DNA of 64,000 bases, taken from contig CAKUYZ010000002.1 in assembly GCA_934717675.1 (NCBI GenBank), positions 62,001 to 126,000 of the forward strand, given 5' to 3'. Position 1 is the first letter of the stretch, and the number at the start of each line of letters is the position of its first letter. The notes below the pieces were generated by a model that saw only the letters and a list, made by a program, of their open reading frames with translations, made no database searches and was not told the DNA's origin. The stretch comes from an uncultured Bacteroidales bacterium (GTDB taxonomy: Bacteria > Bacteroidota > Bacteroidia > Bacteroidales > Marinilabiliaceae). The translations under genes and the position numbers were made by a program. Shown in pieces: positions 16,802 to 26,600 of the stretch.

Positions 16802-17632
16802 CTAGAAGCGCAACGCCCTGTCGCCAATGTTGGCCTGCTCTGGCGCGGAGTAGGGGTGCGGCTCCATCTTCTTGTCCAAGGCTTTGAGCGTCCCCATCTT
16901 CATGCTCTTCATCCTCTCGTCTAGCCACGCGTTGGCGTCGTGCGGGGTCATCTTCCACCCGGAGCAGCATGTGCCCATGAACTCGATGACGGACGTGCCT
17001 TTTTTGGCGAGCGTGTTCTCGAAAGCGCGGCGCAAGGCTTTCTTGGCGTGGATTACGCTCTTGTAGCTTGTGACGCACTCGCGGCTCACGAAACATGTGC
17101 CCTCTGTGCGGCACAGCAGCTCCGTTATGGGCAGCGGGTAGCCGTTGAGCTCCACGGTGCGGCCGTCGGGGCAGGTCACTGTCTTCATGCCCAGTGGGGT
17201 GGTGGGCGCCATCTGCCCGCCCGTCATGCCATAGACGGCGTTGTTGATGAATATGATGGTTATGTTCTCGCCCCTGTTGCAGGCGTGGATTACCTCTGTC
17301 GTGCCAATGGCCGCCAACTCGCCGTCTCCCTGGTAGGTGAAGACCATCTTGTCGGGGTTCAGCCGGTTGACGGCTGTGGCCACAGCCGGCGCGCGGCCGT
17401 GGGCGGCCTCCACCCAGTCAATGTCTATATAGTTATATATGAAGACGGAGCATCCCACCGGGCTCACGCCAATCGCTTTGTCGTCTAGTTTCATCTCGCC
17501 CAGCACGTCGGCCACAATCTTGTGGATTGTGGCGTGCGAGCAGCCCGGGCAGTAGTGCATGTTGGCGTCCGTCATGAGGCGCGGCCTCCGATACACTATG
17601 TTTTCTTCCTTTTTGAGGCTGTTTGGTTCCAT
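16802..17632 (-). CDS. korB: 2-oxoacid:ferredoxin oxidoreductase, beta (TPP-binding) subunit
   Basis: Carries thiamine pyrophosphate and part of the active site. 276 aa from the ATG at 17632 (a GTG two codons earlier at 17638 is possible). Seen are CPGCSHATIHK near the N-terminus, the TPP motif starting GDGELAAIG and ending FINNAVYGMTGGQ (about 103-140), and HGRAPAVATAVNR. The conserved CCSGWKMTPHDA near the C-terminus fits the KorB/VorB group. It lies between korA (23-nt gap) and korC. Confidence 0.93.
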   Translation of the reverse strand: MEPNSLKKEENIVYRRPRLMTDANMHYCPGCSHATIHKIVADVLGEMKLDDKAIGVSPVGCSVFIYNYIDIDWVEAAHGRAPAVATAVNRLNPDKMVFTYQGDGELAAIGTTEVIHACNRGENITIIFINNAVYGMTGGQMAPTTPLGMKTVTCPDGRTVELNGYPLPITELLCRTEGTCFVSRECVTSYKSVIHAKKALRRAFENTLAKKGTSVIEFMGTCCSGWKMTPHDANAWLDERMKSMKMGTLKALDKKMEPHPYSAPEQANIGDRALRF

Positions 17633-17655
17633 TGTCACTCCTCCTCTCTCGGCCG

Positions 17656-18753
17656 CTAAATGTTTCTCTCTTTGGCCATCTTTTTGGCCGCGTCCACAAT
17701 CTCTGTTGGAGTCAGGATCACGCCGCTGCCCAGCCTGCCGAAGTGTTCCACGGGGATTCTGCCCGCCACGGCCAGGCGCACGTCGTCTATCATCTGGCCC
17801 GCATTGAGCTCAACCACCAGCATGGCCTTGGCGCGCGCGGCCTCGCGGGCTATGGCCTCATTGGGGAACGGCCACAGGGTGATGGGGCGCAGAAGACCCA
17901 TCTTGATGCCCTCTTCGCGGGCTAGCTCCACGGCCTTGGTGCATACCCTCGCGGAGGAGCCGAACGCCACCAGCACAATGTCGGCGTCTTCGGTCTTTAT
18001 CTCCTCGTAGCGTACGCATTCGCGCTCAGCTCGCGCATATCGGTCTTCGCGGTCCTGGTTCTTGGCCTCCATCATCGCGGGGTCCAGCTCCAGGCTCGTT
18101 ATTCTGTTTTTGGGCATACGGTGGCGCATAGTGCCGTTGGCGGCCCAAGGCCACCGCTCCTCCACCTCCTGGGCGGTGAGCCTGCGGCGCGGGGCTGGCA
18201 GCACCACTTTCTCCATCATCTGGCCAATGGTGCCGTCGGCCAGGATCATGGCCGGGTTGCGATATTCAAAGGCCCAGTCGAAGGCCACGGAGACGAAGTC
18301 CGCCATCTCCTGCACGCTGTCTGGCGCCAAGGTGAAGACGTGATAGTCTCCATGCCCGCCGCCGCGGACGGCCTGGTAGTAGTCTCCCTGGCTGGGCTGG
18401 ATGGTGCCTAGGCCAGGCCCCCCGCGCATCACGTTGACAATGAGGCACGGCAGGTTGGCTCCGCACATATATGATATGCCGCCCTGCATGAGGCTTATGC
18501 CGGGGCCCGATGAAGATGTCATGGCCCTGCGGCCTGTGGCGGCCGCGCCGTAGACCATATGGATGGCGCTGACCTCGCTCTCCACCTGCATCACTGTCAT
18601 GCCTGTCGAGGCCCACGGCCGCTGGGCCATGAGGGTCTCCATCACTTCGCTCTGCGGCGTTATGGGGTAGCCGAAATAGGCGTCGGCCCCATAGCGTATG
18701 GCGGCGAGGGCCAGTGCCTCGTTGCCTTTCAGTAGTCTTGTCTCGTCGCTCAT
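17656..18753 (-). CDS. korA: 2-oxoacid:ferredoxin oxidoreductase, alpha subunit
   Basis: 365-aa subunit with the pyrimidine-binding half of the TPP site. Family features include GNEALALAAIRYGADAYFGYP, then YPITPQSEVMETL, the acidic EVSAIHMVYGAAATGRRAMT stretch, and TSSSGPGISLMQ. The gene starts within the korD stop (ATGA overlap). The complex oxidises a 2-oxoacid (most likely 2-oxoglutarate) to acyl-CoA and CO2, reducing ferredoxin; in Bacteroidales it often runs reductively to make 2-oxoglutarate. Confidence 0.93.
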   Translation of the reverse strand: MSDETRLLKGNEALALAAIRYGADAYFGYPITPQSEVMETLMAQRPWASTGMTVMQVESEVSAIHMVYGAAATGRRAMTSSSGPGISLMQGGISYMCGANLPCLIVNVMRGGPGLGTIQPSQGDYYQAVRGGGHGDYHVFTLAPDSVQEMADFVSVAFDWAFEYRNPAMILADGTIGQMMEKVVLPAPRRRLTAQEVEERWPWAANGTMRHRMPKNRITSLELDPAMMEAKNQDREDRYARAERECVRYEEIKTEDADIVLVAFGSSARVCTKAVELAREEGIKMGLLRPITLWPFPNEAIAREAARAKAMLVVELNAGQMIDDVRLAVAGRIPVEHFGRLGSGVILTPTEIVDAAKKMAKERNI

Positions 18754-19082
18754 TGCTTTTGAAGCTCCTCCCTAAGCGAATTGGGAATTGTGGAGTGGCG
18801 GTAGGCGGTTATGCAGCCGTCGGGGCATATCAGCGCGCAGCTGGCGCAGCCTATGCACCTGTCCGGCCTCACTTGCTCCGAGTGGCGGAAGCCGCGCAGG
18901 TTCACCCCGTCGGAGAGGCGCAGCGTGTGCGCGGGGCATTCGTAGACGCATAGCTCGCAGCCTTTGCACCGCTCGGCGTCGATCTCCACCACGCCCTGCT
19001 GCACCGTGGCGTGCACAATGCGCAAGACGGCCTGATGGACTCCCTCGGGCAGGCTTGCGCCGCCTTTCCTTTTGTCTGCCAT
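18750..19082 (-). CDS. korD: 2-oxoacid:ferredoxin oxidoreductase, delta (2x[4Fe-4S] ferredoxin) subunit
   Basis: 110-aa electron-carrying subunit. Two tetracysteine clusters are clear: CKGCELCVYECP (about 39-50) and CIGCASCALICP (about 76-87), each CxxCxxCxxxCP, as in bacterial 2[4Fe-4S] ferredoxins. It is the first gene of the korDABC operon and overlaps korA by 4 nt. The first 30 residues are specific to this subunit and not ferredoxin-like. Confidence 0.92.
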   Translation of the reverse strand: MADKRKGGASLPEGVHQAVLRIVHATVQQGVVEIDAERCKGCELCVYECPAHTLRLSDGVNLRGFRHSEQVRPDRCIGCASCALICPDGCITAYRHSTIPNSLREELQKQ

Positions 19083-19403
19083 TTTCTTCTTCTCCTTTTC
19101 TTTTGCTTCGCTTGCCGGCCAAGGGGTCGCGCCCTATGCTCGGATGGCGAGGGCAAAGGAAACAACTTGCCCACACAAGGCAAGCCCCTTTGGTATGCCT
19201 GCGCCTCAAAAGTGGCGTCAGTGGCGGGTTTTGGGGTGAAATCGCCTTATCTGTGGTGAGATTGCGATGCCGGGCTTTGCCCCGCGGGGCGAATTTTTCA
19301 CTAGCGGAGGCAATGTGTGTTAAAAAATGGTCTTCCCGCGCGGTTCTCTCTGGCAACCTTGCGTATGACAAATCTCGTGCGGCAGGCGGTGCGGCAATGG
19401 CTA
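19083..19403. other. Intergenic region upstream of korD
   Basis: About 320 nt with no supportable gene. It holds small dyads: CTTGCC/GGCAAG at 19166-19184 and GCCCC-gc-GGGGC at 19279-19290 followed by AATTTTT (plus strand). The kor promoter should be here, but I found only near matches (CACTTTTG on the minus strand at 19207-19214). Confidence 0.4.
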
Positions 19404-19446
19404 AAGAAAAGGCTCGACGCCATGGCAATTGTCATGGCGCCGAGCC
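19404..19446 (-). terminator. Rho-independent terminator of carB
   Basis: GGCTCGaCGCCATG (19411-19424) pairs with CATGGCGcCGAGCC (19433-19446). On the minus strand the U-rich TTTTCTTTAG follows. It is 31 nt past the carB stop. Confidence 0.88.
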
Positions 19447-19476
19447 GCTATGGTTTGGTTGTTCGGCCTAGGGGCG

Positions 19477-22400
19477 CTAATACTCGTCCCAGCTCTTGAT
19501 GGGCAACTCGTCCGCGCCCATGCGGCAGAAGGCCTTGATGAAGGCGCTGGCAAGTCGGGCGTTGGTGATGAGAGGCACGTTGAAGTCTATGGCGTCGCGG
19601 CGAATCTTGTAACCGTTGGCCAGCTCGTTGTGAGTGAGGTCTTTCGGGATGTTCACCACCAAGTCGATCTTCTTGTCGCGGATGTAGTCCACCACGTTGG
19701 GCTGCTTGTTCTCATCGGGCCAATAGAGCAGCGTGCTGTCCACGCCATTCTCTTGGAGATATTTCTGCGTGCCGTGCGTGGCGAAGAGGTTGTAGCCCCT
19801 GCTCTTGAGCAGTCGGGTGGCCTCGAGCAGCTCCAGTTTGGCCCTGGCTCCGCCGGAGGAGATGAGGATGTTCTTCTTCGGGATTCGGTAGCCGACAGAA
19901 AGCATCGACTCCAAGATGGCGTCATCGAACGTGTTGCCAATGCAGCCGACCTCGCCGGTGGATGACATGTCTACGCCCAAGACCGGGTCGGCCTTCTGGA
20001 GGCGGGCGAAGGAGAACTGCGGAGCCTTGATGCCCACGTAGTCAATGTCGAAGAGGCTCTTTGAGGGCTTCTCCACGGGCAGGCCGAGCATGACGCGTGT
20101 GGCAAGCTCAATGAGGTTGACCTTGAGCACCTTGCTCACGAACGGGAAGGAACGCGAGGCGCGCAGGTTGACCTCGATGACCATGATCTCGTTGTTCTTG
20201 GCCATGAGCTGCATGTTGAACGGGCCGCTGATCTCCAACGCTTTGGCAATCTTGCGGGCCACCTTCTTGATGCGTTTCACGGTCTCGACATAGAGTTTCT
20301 GGGGCGGGAAGACGATGGTGGCGTCGCCTGAGTGCACGCCTGCGAACTCAACGTGCTCCGATATGGCGTAGGCAATCACCTCGCCACCCTGCGCCACGGC
20401 ATCGAACTCAATCTCTTTGGCTTGCTCAATGAATTGGGAGACGACGACGGGGAACTCTTTGGAGACGTTGGCGGCAAGGTTGAGGAAATATTCAAGTTCT
20501 TCGCGGTTCGAGACCACGTTCATGGCTGCGCCGGAAAGCACGTAGCTCGGGCGCACCAAGACGGGGAATCCCACCTCGTCCACGAACTTATATATGTCGT
20601 CTATCGTCGTCAGCTCGCTCCAGCGCGGCTGGTCAATGTGCAGCTCGTCAAGCAGGCTGGAGAACTTGGAGCGGTTCTCGGCCCTGTCTATGTTGATGGG
20701 CGACGTGCCGAGGATGGGCACATTGCGGCGGTAGAGCTTCATGGCCAGGTTGTTCGGGATCTGGCCGCCCACCGAGACAATCACGCCCTTGGGGTTCTCC
20801 AGCTCAATGATGTCTAGCACCCTCTCCTCCGTCAGCTCGTCAAAATAGAGGCGGTCGCACACGTCATAGTCCGTCGAGACGGTCTCGGGGTTGTAGTTGA
20901 TCATGACGGAGCGCAGACCCTGGCTCTTGATGGTGTTGATGGCGTTCACCGAACACCAGTCGAACTCGACAGATGAGCCTATGCGGTAGGCTCCAGAGCC
21001 CAGCACAATGACGGAGCGGTGGTCGCCAACGTAGTGCACGTCGTTCTCCGTTCCGGAGTAGGTGAGATAGAGGTAGTTGATCTGGGCGGGAAACTCGCCC
21101 GCCATGGTGTCTATCTGCTTGACCACTGGCACAATGCCGCGGCTCTTGCGGTAGGTGCGGACCTCAAGCTGCTGGTCTTCCATCTTGCGGCTGCCGTCTT
21201 TGCCCACCAGGCGGGCAATCTGGAAGTCGCTGAAGCCGCACTTCTTGGCCTCGCGGAGCAGGTCGTCCGAGACGTCTTGTATCTTGCTGGCCTCCGTGAG
21301 CTCGCGGCGGATCTGGTCGAGGTGCTGCAGCTTATAGAGGAACCATTTGTCAATCTTGGTGATGTTGTGAATCTCGTCCACCGTCATGCCACTGGCCATG
21401 GCCTCGCTTATGGCGAAGACGCGCTTGTCTGTCGGGTTCTCCAGCTCTTGGCGGATGTCTATGCCCTTGAGCGGTTGGTTGGCGCAGAAGCCGTGCATGC
21501 CCTGGCCCACCATGCGGAGGCCTTTCTGGATGACCTCTTCAAAGCAACGGCCGATGGCCATGATCTCGCCCACCGACTTCATGCTTGAGCCAATCTGCTT
21601 GGAGACGCCTGCGAACTTGCCAAGGTCCCAACGCGGAATTTTGCACACAATGTAGTCCAGCGCCGGCTCGAAGAACGCCGGGGTGGTCTTGGTGACGGAG
21701 TTCTTTAGCTCCCAGAGGCCGTAGCCCAGGCCCAGCTTGGCGGCCACGAAGGCCAGGGGATAGCCCGTGGCTTTGGAGGCCAGGGCCGACGAGCGGCTCA
21801 GGCGCGCGTTGATCTCGATGACGCGGTAGTCTTCCGAGAGGGGGTCGAGGGCGTACTGGACGTTGCACTCGCCCACGATGCCCACGTGGCGCACAATCTT
21901 TATGGCAAGCTCGCGAAGCTTGTGATACTCGCTGTTGGAGAGCGTCTGCGACGGGGCCACCACGATGCTCTCGCCGGTGTGGATGCCGAGCGGGTCGAAG
22001 TTCTCCATGTTGCAGACGGTGATGCAGTTGTCATACGCGTCGCGCACCACCTCATACTCCACCTCTTTCCATCCCTTGAGGCTCTCCTCAACCAAGATCT
22101 GGTTGGAATATGACAGGGCGTTCTCTGCGCGCTGAATCAGCTCCTCGCGGTTGGAGCAGAAGCCGGAACCCATGCCGCCTAGGGTGTAGGCCGCGCGGAC
22201 AATGATGGGGAATCCTATCTTGTCCGACGCCGCCAAGGCCTCCTCGACGGTGTTCACCGCGATGCTGTGGGGGGTCTTGACGTCGATGCTCTTCAGCATG
22301 TTGGCGAAGATCTCGCGGTCCTCGGTGTCGATGATGGCCTCCACGGGGGTGCCGAGCACCTTCACGCCATACTTCTCCAGCACGCCGCTCTTGAAGAGGG

Positions 22401-22695
22401 CCACGCCACAGTTGAGGGCCGTCTGGCCGCCAAAGGAGAGCAAGATGCCGTCCGGCTTCTCCTTCTTTATGACCTGCTCGACGAAGTAAGGGGTCACGGG
22501 CAGGAAGTAGATCTTGTCCGCGATGTTCTCCGACGTCTGGATTGTCGCGATGTTTGGGTTGATGAGAACGGTCCTGACGCCCTCCTCCTTGAGCGCCTTG
22601 AGGGCCTGCGACCCCGAATAGTCAAACTCGCCGGCTTCGCCAATCTTGAGGGCGCCGGAGCCAAGGATGACCACTTTCCTTACTTCGTGTACCAT
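19477..22695 (-). CDS. carB: Carbamoyl-phosphate synthase, large subunit
   Basis: Makes carbamoyl phosphate from bicarbonate, ammonia and two ATP for pyrimidine and arginine synthesis. 1072 aa, the full CarB length: two homologous ATP-grasp halves (about 1-550, start KVVILGSGALKIGEAGEFDYSG; second half from about 555, start VIVLGSGAYRIGSSVEFDW) and a C-terminal MGS-like allosteric domain from about 935. No carA (glutaminase subunit) lies next to it: about 950 nt of non-coding sequence precedes its start. carA must therefore be elsewhere, or this is one of two carB copies as in some Bacteroidales. Confidence 0.97.
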   Translation of the reverse strand: MVHEVRKVVILGSGALKIGEAGEFDYSGSQALKALKEEGVRTVLINPNIATIQTSENIADKIYFLPVTPYFVEQVIKKEKPDGILLSFGGQTALNCGVALFKSGVLEKYGVKVLGTPVEAIIDTEDREIFANMLKSIDVKTPHSIAVNTVEEALAASDKIGFPIIVRAAYTLGGMGSGFCSNREELIQRAENALSYSNQILVEESLKGWKEVEYEVVRDAYDNCITVCNMENFDPLGIHTGESIVVAPSQTLSNSEYHKLRELAIKIVRHVGIVGECNVQYALDPLSEDYRVIEINARLSRSSALASKATGYPLAFVAAKLGLGYGLWELKNSVTKTTPAFFEPALDYIVCKIPRWDLGKFAGVSKQIGSSMKSVGEIMAIGRCFEEVIQKGLRMVGQGMHGFCANQPLKGIDIRQELENPTDKRVFAISEAMASGMTVDEIHNITKIDKWFLYKLQHLDQIRRELTEASKIQDVSDDLLREAKKCGFSDFQIARLVGKDGSRKMEDQQLEVRTYRKSRGIVPVVKQIDTMAGEFPAQINYLYLTYSGTENDVHYVGDHRSVIVLGSGAYRIGSSVEFDWCSVNAINTIKSQGLRSVMINYNPETVSTDYDVCDRLYFDELTEERVLDIIELENPKGVIVSVGGQIPNNLAMKLYRRNVPILGTSPINIDRAENRSKFSSLLDELHIDQPRWSELTTIDDIYKFVDEVGFPVLVRPSYVLSGAAMNVVSNREELEYFLNLAANVSKEFPVVVSQFIEQAKEIEFDAVAQGGEVIAYAISEHVEFAGVHSGDATIVFPPQKLYVETVKRIKKVARKIAKALEISGPFNMQLMAKNNEIMVIEVNLRASRSFPFVSKVLKVNLIELATRVMLGLPVEKPSKSLFDIDYVGIKAPQFSFARLQKADPVLGVDMSSTGEVGCIGNTFDDAILESMLSVGYRIPKKNILISSGGARAKLELLEATRLLKSRGYNLFATHGTQKYLQENGVDSTLLYWPDENKQPNVVDYIRDKKIDLVVNIPKDLTHNELANGYKIRRDAIDFNVPLITNARLASAFIKAFCRMGADELPIKSWDEY

Positions 22696-23099
22696 TTATA
22701 TAAGATGAAATCTTTGTGTTATTCTCGTCGTGCCGCCATCGTCTCACGGCCGCAGCCGATGCCAGAGGCGCACATTACGGCAAAAGTACTCATTTTTCCT
22801 TCATGCGCCCTTGCGCGCCTGCGGCATTATAACTCTTTGTGAAATAATGAGGGAAGGCGGGCGTTTTGTCAGACGGTTGTATTACCTTTGCAATCTGTTT
22901 CTTGGCCTTTTGCGCCATATTTCTGAGCCTATGGCTCGCAAGCCTCTCCGCACGTCAGCAAAGTATCAGTAGTCAAGCCCATTGGTGGCGGTCGCTCAGC
23001 CAGGCGGCCGCTGGTCACTCACTTTTTCTTCCTATCGTCCTTTTGGGGTAGCTCGCCGGCGCGCCGCGGGCGAAGGCCATTGCCTCCCGGAAGTGCCGC

Positions 23100-23140
23100 A
23101 AGGCTAATTTTGTAAAATATTATGTGTTAAAATTAGCCTT
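23100..23140. repeat. 12-bp inverted repeat upstream of susC
   Basis: AAGGCTAATTTT (23100-23111) is a perfect inverted repeat of AAAATTAGCCTT (23129-23140), with a 17-nt AT-rich loop. On either strand it could act as a terminator, or be an operator; it sits just upstream of the first promoter/motif unit. Confidence 0.7.
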
Positions 23141-23144
23141 GAAT

Positions 23145-23200
23145 GTTGCACAATGTGTATTTGTATGCTAATTTAGCGACTGCGAACAGAGCAGAATGGA
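23145..23200 (+). promoter_or_regulatory. Candidate upstream promoter with motif copy 1
   Basis: GTTG (23145-23148), a 20-nt spacer, TAATTTAG (23169-23176), then five bases later GCGAACAGAGCAGAATGGA (23182-23200). The boxes resemble the Bacteroidota promoter with one mismatch each. Confidence 0.45.
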
Positions 23201-23402
23201 GCGCGCGCTGCAAAAGTGTGACCTGCCACGCCTGTTCGCCCCATTCTTGTAACTGACTGAAAAACTATCCTTAATGAGCCCAGACGTCATATTGTTTCCC
23301 AAAGGCAACCATGCCGGGCTGCGTGCGACAAGGTCGCTGGGCAGTTTTGCTTCCCTTTTTCCCTCTAATTATTGAATTGTTAAAACATCAGGTTTAATCC
23401 TG

Positions 23403-23433
23403 TATGCTTGATTAACGAACAGAGCATAACGGA
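23403..23433 (+). promoter_or_regulatory. Candidate susC promoter -7 box with motif copy 2
   Basis: TATGCTTG (23403-23410) matches 7 of 8 positions of TAnnTTTG. Four bases later comes ACGAACAGAGCATAACGGA (23415-23433). Transcription from here would give a susC leader of about 235 nt. Confidence 0.5.
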
Positions 23434-23530
23434 GAGTGAAGCCAACAACAAAAGCAACCAACAAACAAACTAATACAAGCATTAAGAAGATCATGACAAA
23501 AGAGAGATTTGCCAAAGTTGGCAAAGCCTG

Positions 23531-23557
23531 CCGTGCCTCAACCTGGCGCGGCAGGGG
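23531..23557 (+). other. Hairpin in the susC mRNA leader
   Basis: CTGCCGTGCC and GGCGCGGCAG form a 10-bp stem (one G-U pair) with a 7-nt loop, about 100 nt before the susC ATG. Leader structures ahead of susC genes can be targets of small RNAs; that role is inference. Confidence 0.5.
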
Positions 23558-23652
23558 CGATGAAAAGAGACGCCGCGCCGGCGCGCAGGGCATCATGGCG
23601 GGCGGCTCGAAAATGTGTATCACTAATCGTTAATCGAAAAAGAAACGTAGAA

Positions 23653-26600
23653 ATGAGAAAATTTTCAGGCAACTTAGCCGCCGGCCTCGTCGCGCTGCTG
23701 ATGCTCCTGCTGGGGCAGGTGGCATGGGCGCAAGGGGCGCGCACCATCAGCGGCACAATCTTGGACGGCCAAGGCCAGCCCGTGGTGGGCGCGGCCGTGG
23801 TGGAGGCGGGGACTACGAACGGGACGGTGGCCGACATTGACGGCAAGTTCCAGTTGCGCGTCAACGCCAACAAGATCAGGGTCAGCTTCATTGGCTATCA
23901 GAACCAAGAGGTTGACGTGACGGGCAAGACGAGCGTGGACGTGGTGATGAAAGAGGATAACGTGGAGCTGGACGACATTGTAGTCGTGGGCTACGGCGCC
24001 ATGAAGCGTTCGGACATGACAGGCTCCGTGGTCTCTGTGGGAGATGACGCCATAAAGAAGTCTGTCGTGACGTCGGTCGACCAGGTTCTTCAGGGCCGCG
24101 CCGCGGGCGTCTCCATTCAGGCCAACTCTGGTCAGCCTGGCGCGTCTACCTCCATCAGAATCCGCGGCACAAACTCGCTCAACGCGTCGAACCAGCCAAT
24201 CTTCGTCATTGACGGGGTGGTCATCGACGCCGCCACGAGCGACGCCAACAGCAACCCGCTCTCCAGCATCAACCCGTCAGACATCGTGTCAATGGACGTG
24301 CTTAAAGATGCGTCCGCCACGGCCATCTACGGCTCCCGCGCCTCAAACGGCGTCATCATGATCACCACCAAGAAGGGCAAGAGCGGCGAGAGCACCATCA
24401 CCTATGACGGCTACGCCGGCTGGCAGGAGATGCCCGTGCAGCTGGATATGCTCAACCTCCGCGAATATGCCGAGCACCACAACGCGCGCGCCGAGAAGAA
24501 GACGGGCGTGGACGCCAGCTCAGCCTTCGTGCGCCCCGACCTCTTGGGCAAGGGCACCAATTGGCAAGACGAGCTGTTCCGCAAGGCCGTCATGCAGAGC
24601 CACAACCTCTCTATGACGGGCGGTAATGACAAGACCACCTACGCCCTCAGCGGCGGCTACCTGGACCAGGAGGGCATTGCCGAGGGCTCGGGCTTCAAGC
24701 GCGTCTCTTTCCGCGGAACTGTTGACTCCGAGGTGAAGAAGTTCCTCCGCGCGGGAGCCAACTTCAACTTCTCCGAGAGCAAACAGGAGGTGGGCGTGGA
24801 CAACGGCGTCATCATGAGCGCACTCATGCAGCAGCCAACGGTGGCCGTGACCAGCGCGGACGGCTCTTTTGACGGCCCCGACGACGTCTGGATGCCGCTC
24901 AACCCGCTCGGACTGGCCAAGCTCAAGACCAACTATAACAGGAAGATCAATTTCCGTTTCGGAGCCTATGTGGAGGCCGACATCATTGACGGCCTCAAGC
25001 TCAAGAGCGAGGTCTCGGCCGACTATAATTTCAACAGGGACTACTATTACTGCCCAGACTACAAGTTCGGAGTCCTGACCCAAGACATCCGCACCAGCGA
25101 ATGGACTAAGACCAACACCCGCTACTGGAGCTGGAGGAACACGCTGACGTATGAAAAGGTGTTCGCCGATGTCCACAATCTCAACGTCATGGTGGGTCAA
25201 GAGATGAACCACAGCAACTATGAGTACCAGTTCGCCTCCGTCAACGGCTTCTCTTCCAACACCACGCCAGACATCTCGGCCGGCGACGCCAGCACCAGCA
25301 GCGCCAAGGGATATAAGAACGACAGCTCAATCTCGTCTCTCTTCGGCCGTGTCTTCTACTCTTTTGACGACCGCTACCTGCTCACGGCCACGCTACGCCG
25401 AGACGGCTCAAGCAAGTTCTCCGAAGACAACCGTTGGGGCTGGTTCCCCTCCGCGGCGTTGGCCTGGAAGGTCTCCAATGAGAGCTTCTTCCCAGAGCAG
25501 GACGTTCTGACCAACACCAAGTTGCGCCTCGGGTGGGGCCAGACGGGCAACCAGAACGTCTCCGACTGGGCATATATGTCCATCCTCTCATACAAGACCA
25601 CGCCGTGGGGCACGGGCGTCTTGACGGGCAACACGGCGAACCCCGACCTTGAATGGGAGACCACGGACTCCTACAACGTAGGTCTCGACCTCTCGTTCCT
25701 CTCCAACCGCATCGAGCTTATTGCCGACGTCTATTACAAAAAGACGCGCAACCTGCTGCTGCAGCTCCCGCTGCCGGCCTTCCTCGGGTCTGAGGGCTAT
25801 GGCGCGGCCTCCAACCCGTGGGGCAACGTTGGCTCGCTGGAAAACAAGGGCTTGGAGCTGACGCTCAACACGGTCAACATTGACAAGCACGGCTTCTCTT
25901 GGCGCACCAACCTGGTCTTCTCGCTCAACCGCAACAAGGTCAAGGAGTTAGACTCCGCCAGCTCCACCATCGACAAGACATATCAGATCGGCTCATCAAA
26001 ATATACCGTCACGCGCACCGTGGCCGGCAAGCCCATTGGCCAGTTCTGGGGCTATAAGGTCATAGGCCGTTTTGACAAGCCTGAAGACTTCTTCTACACC
26101 GACAAGGACGGCAACGTCCGCCAGGTGGCCTTGCCTGAGGGCAACATTATAGACAAGAACGGCACGTTCATCGGAGACTATCGTTACGCCGACCTCAATG
26201 GCGACGGCAAGATCAACAACGAGGACTGCACATTCATTGGCAACCCCGAGCCCAAGTTCACCTACGGCATAGGCAACAGCTTCTCGTGGAAGGGCATAGA
26301 CCTCACCGTCTTCTTCTCCGGCAGCTATGGCAATGACGCCATGAACTTCACCCGCAGCCGAATTGAGGACCCGCGCGTCAACAGCAACATCCTCAAGGAC
26401 GCGCTGAACTACGCCAAGGTGGAGAAGATTGACCCCAACGGCCCAGATGACGACTACCGCAACCTCCACGTGGTGGGTGGCGACAGCAAGATGGCCGCGC
26501 TCCAGGTCTCCGACGCCAACGCCAACTATACCCGCGCGTCCGACCTATTTGTGGAAGACGCGTCTTACATCCGCCTGCAAAACGTGTCGCTCAGCTACAC

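Larger units (their letters stand above)
22696..23652. other. Long non-coding region between carB and susC
   Basis: 957 nt without a credible gene; short open frames in it lack ribosome-site or coding signals. Contents: a minus-strand TACTTTTG -7 box for carB (22781-22788); a plus-strand TACCTTTG at 22883-22890 with no gene after it; a GAGCC-tat-GGCTC hairpin near 22922-22934; a 12-bp dyad at 23100-23140; two copies of the CGAACAGA motif; and a leader hairpin near 23531-23557. Confidence 0.6.

Noticed and set aside
22866..23051. 61-codon plus-strand frame after the TACCTTTG box
   Set aside because: No ribosome site, no similarity I can recognise, and codon pattern unlike neighbouring genes; treated as non-coding.
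23369..23623. Small minus-strand frame in the susC leader with a hydrophobic stretch
   Set aside because: No start signals or promoter; it overlaps the likely susC promoter and leader hairpin, and the hydrophobic run is explained by AT-rich sequence.
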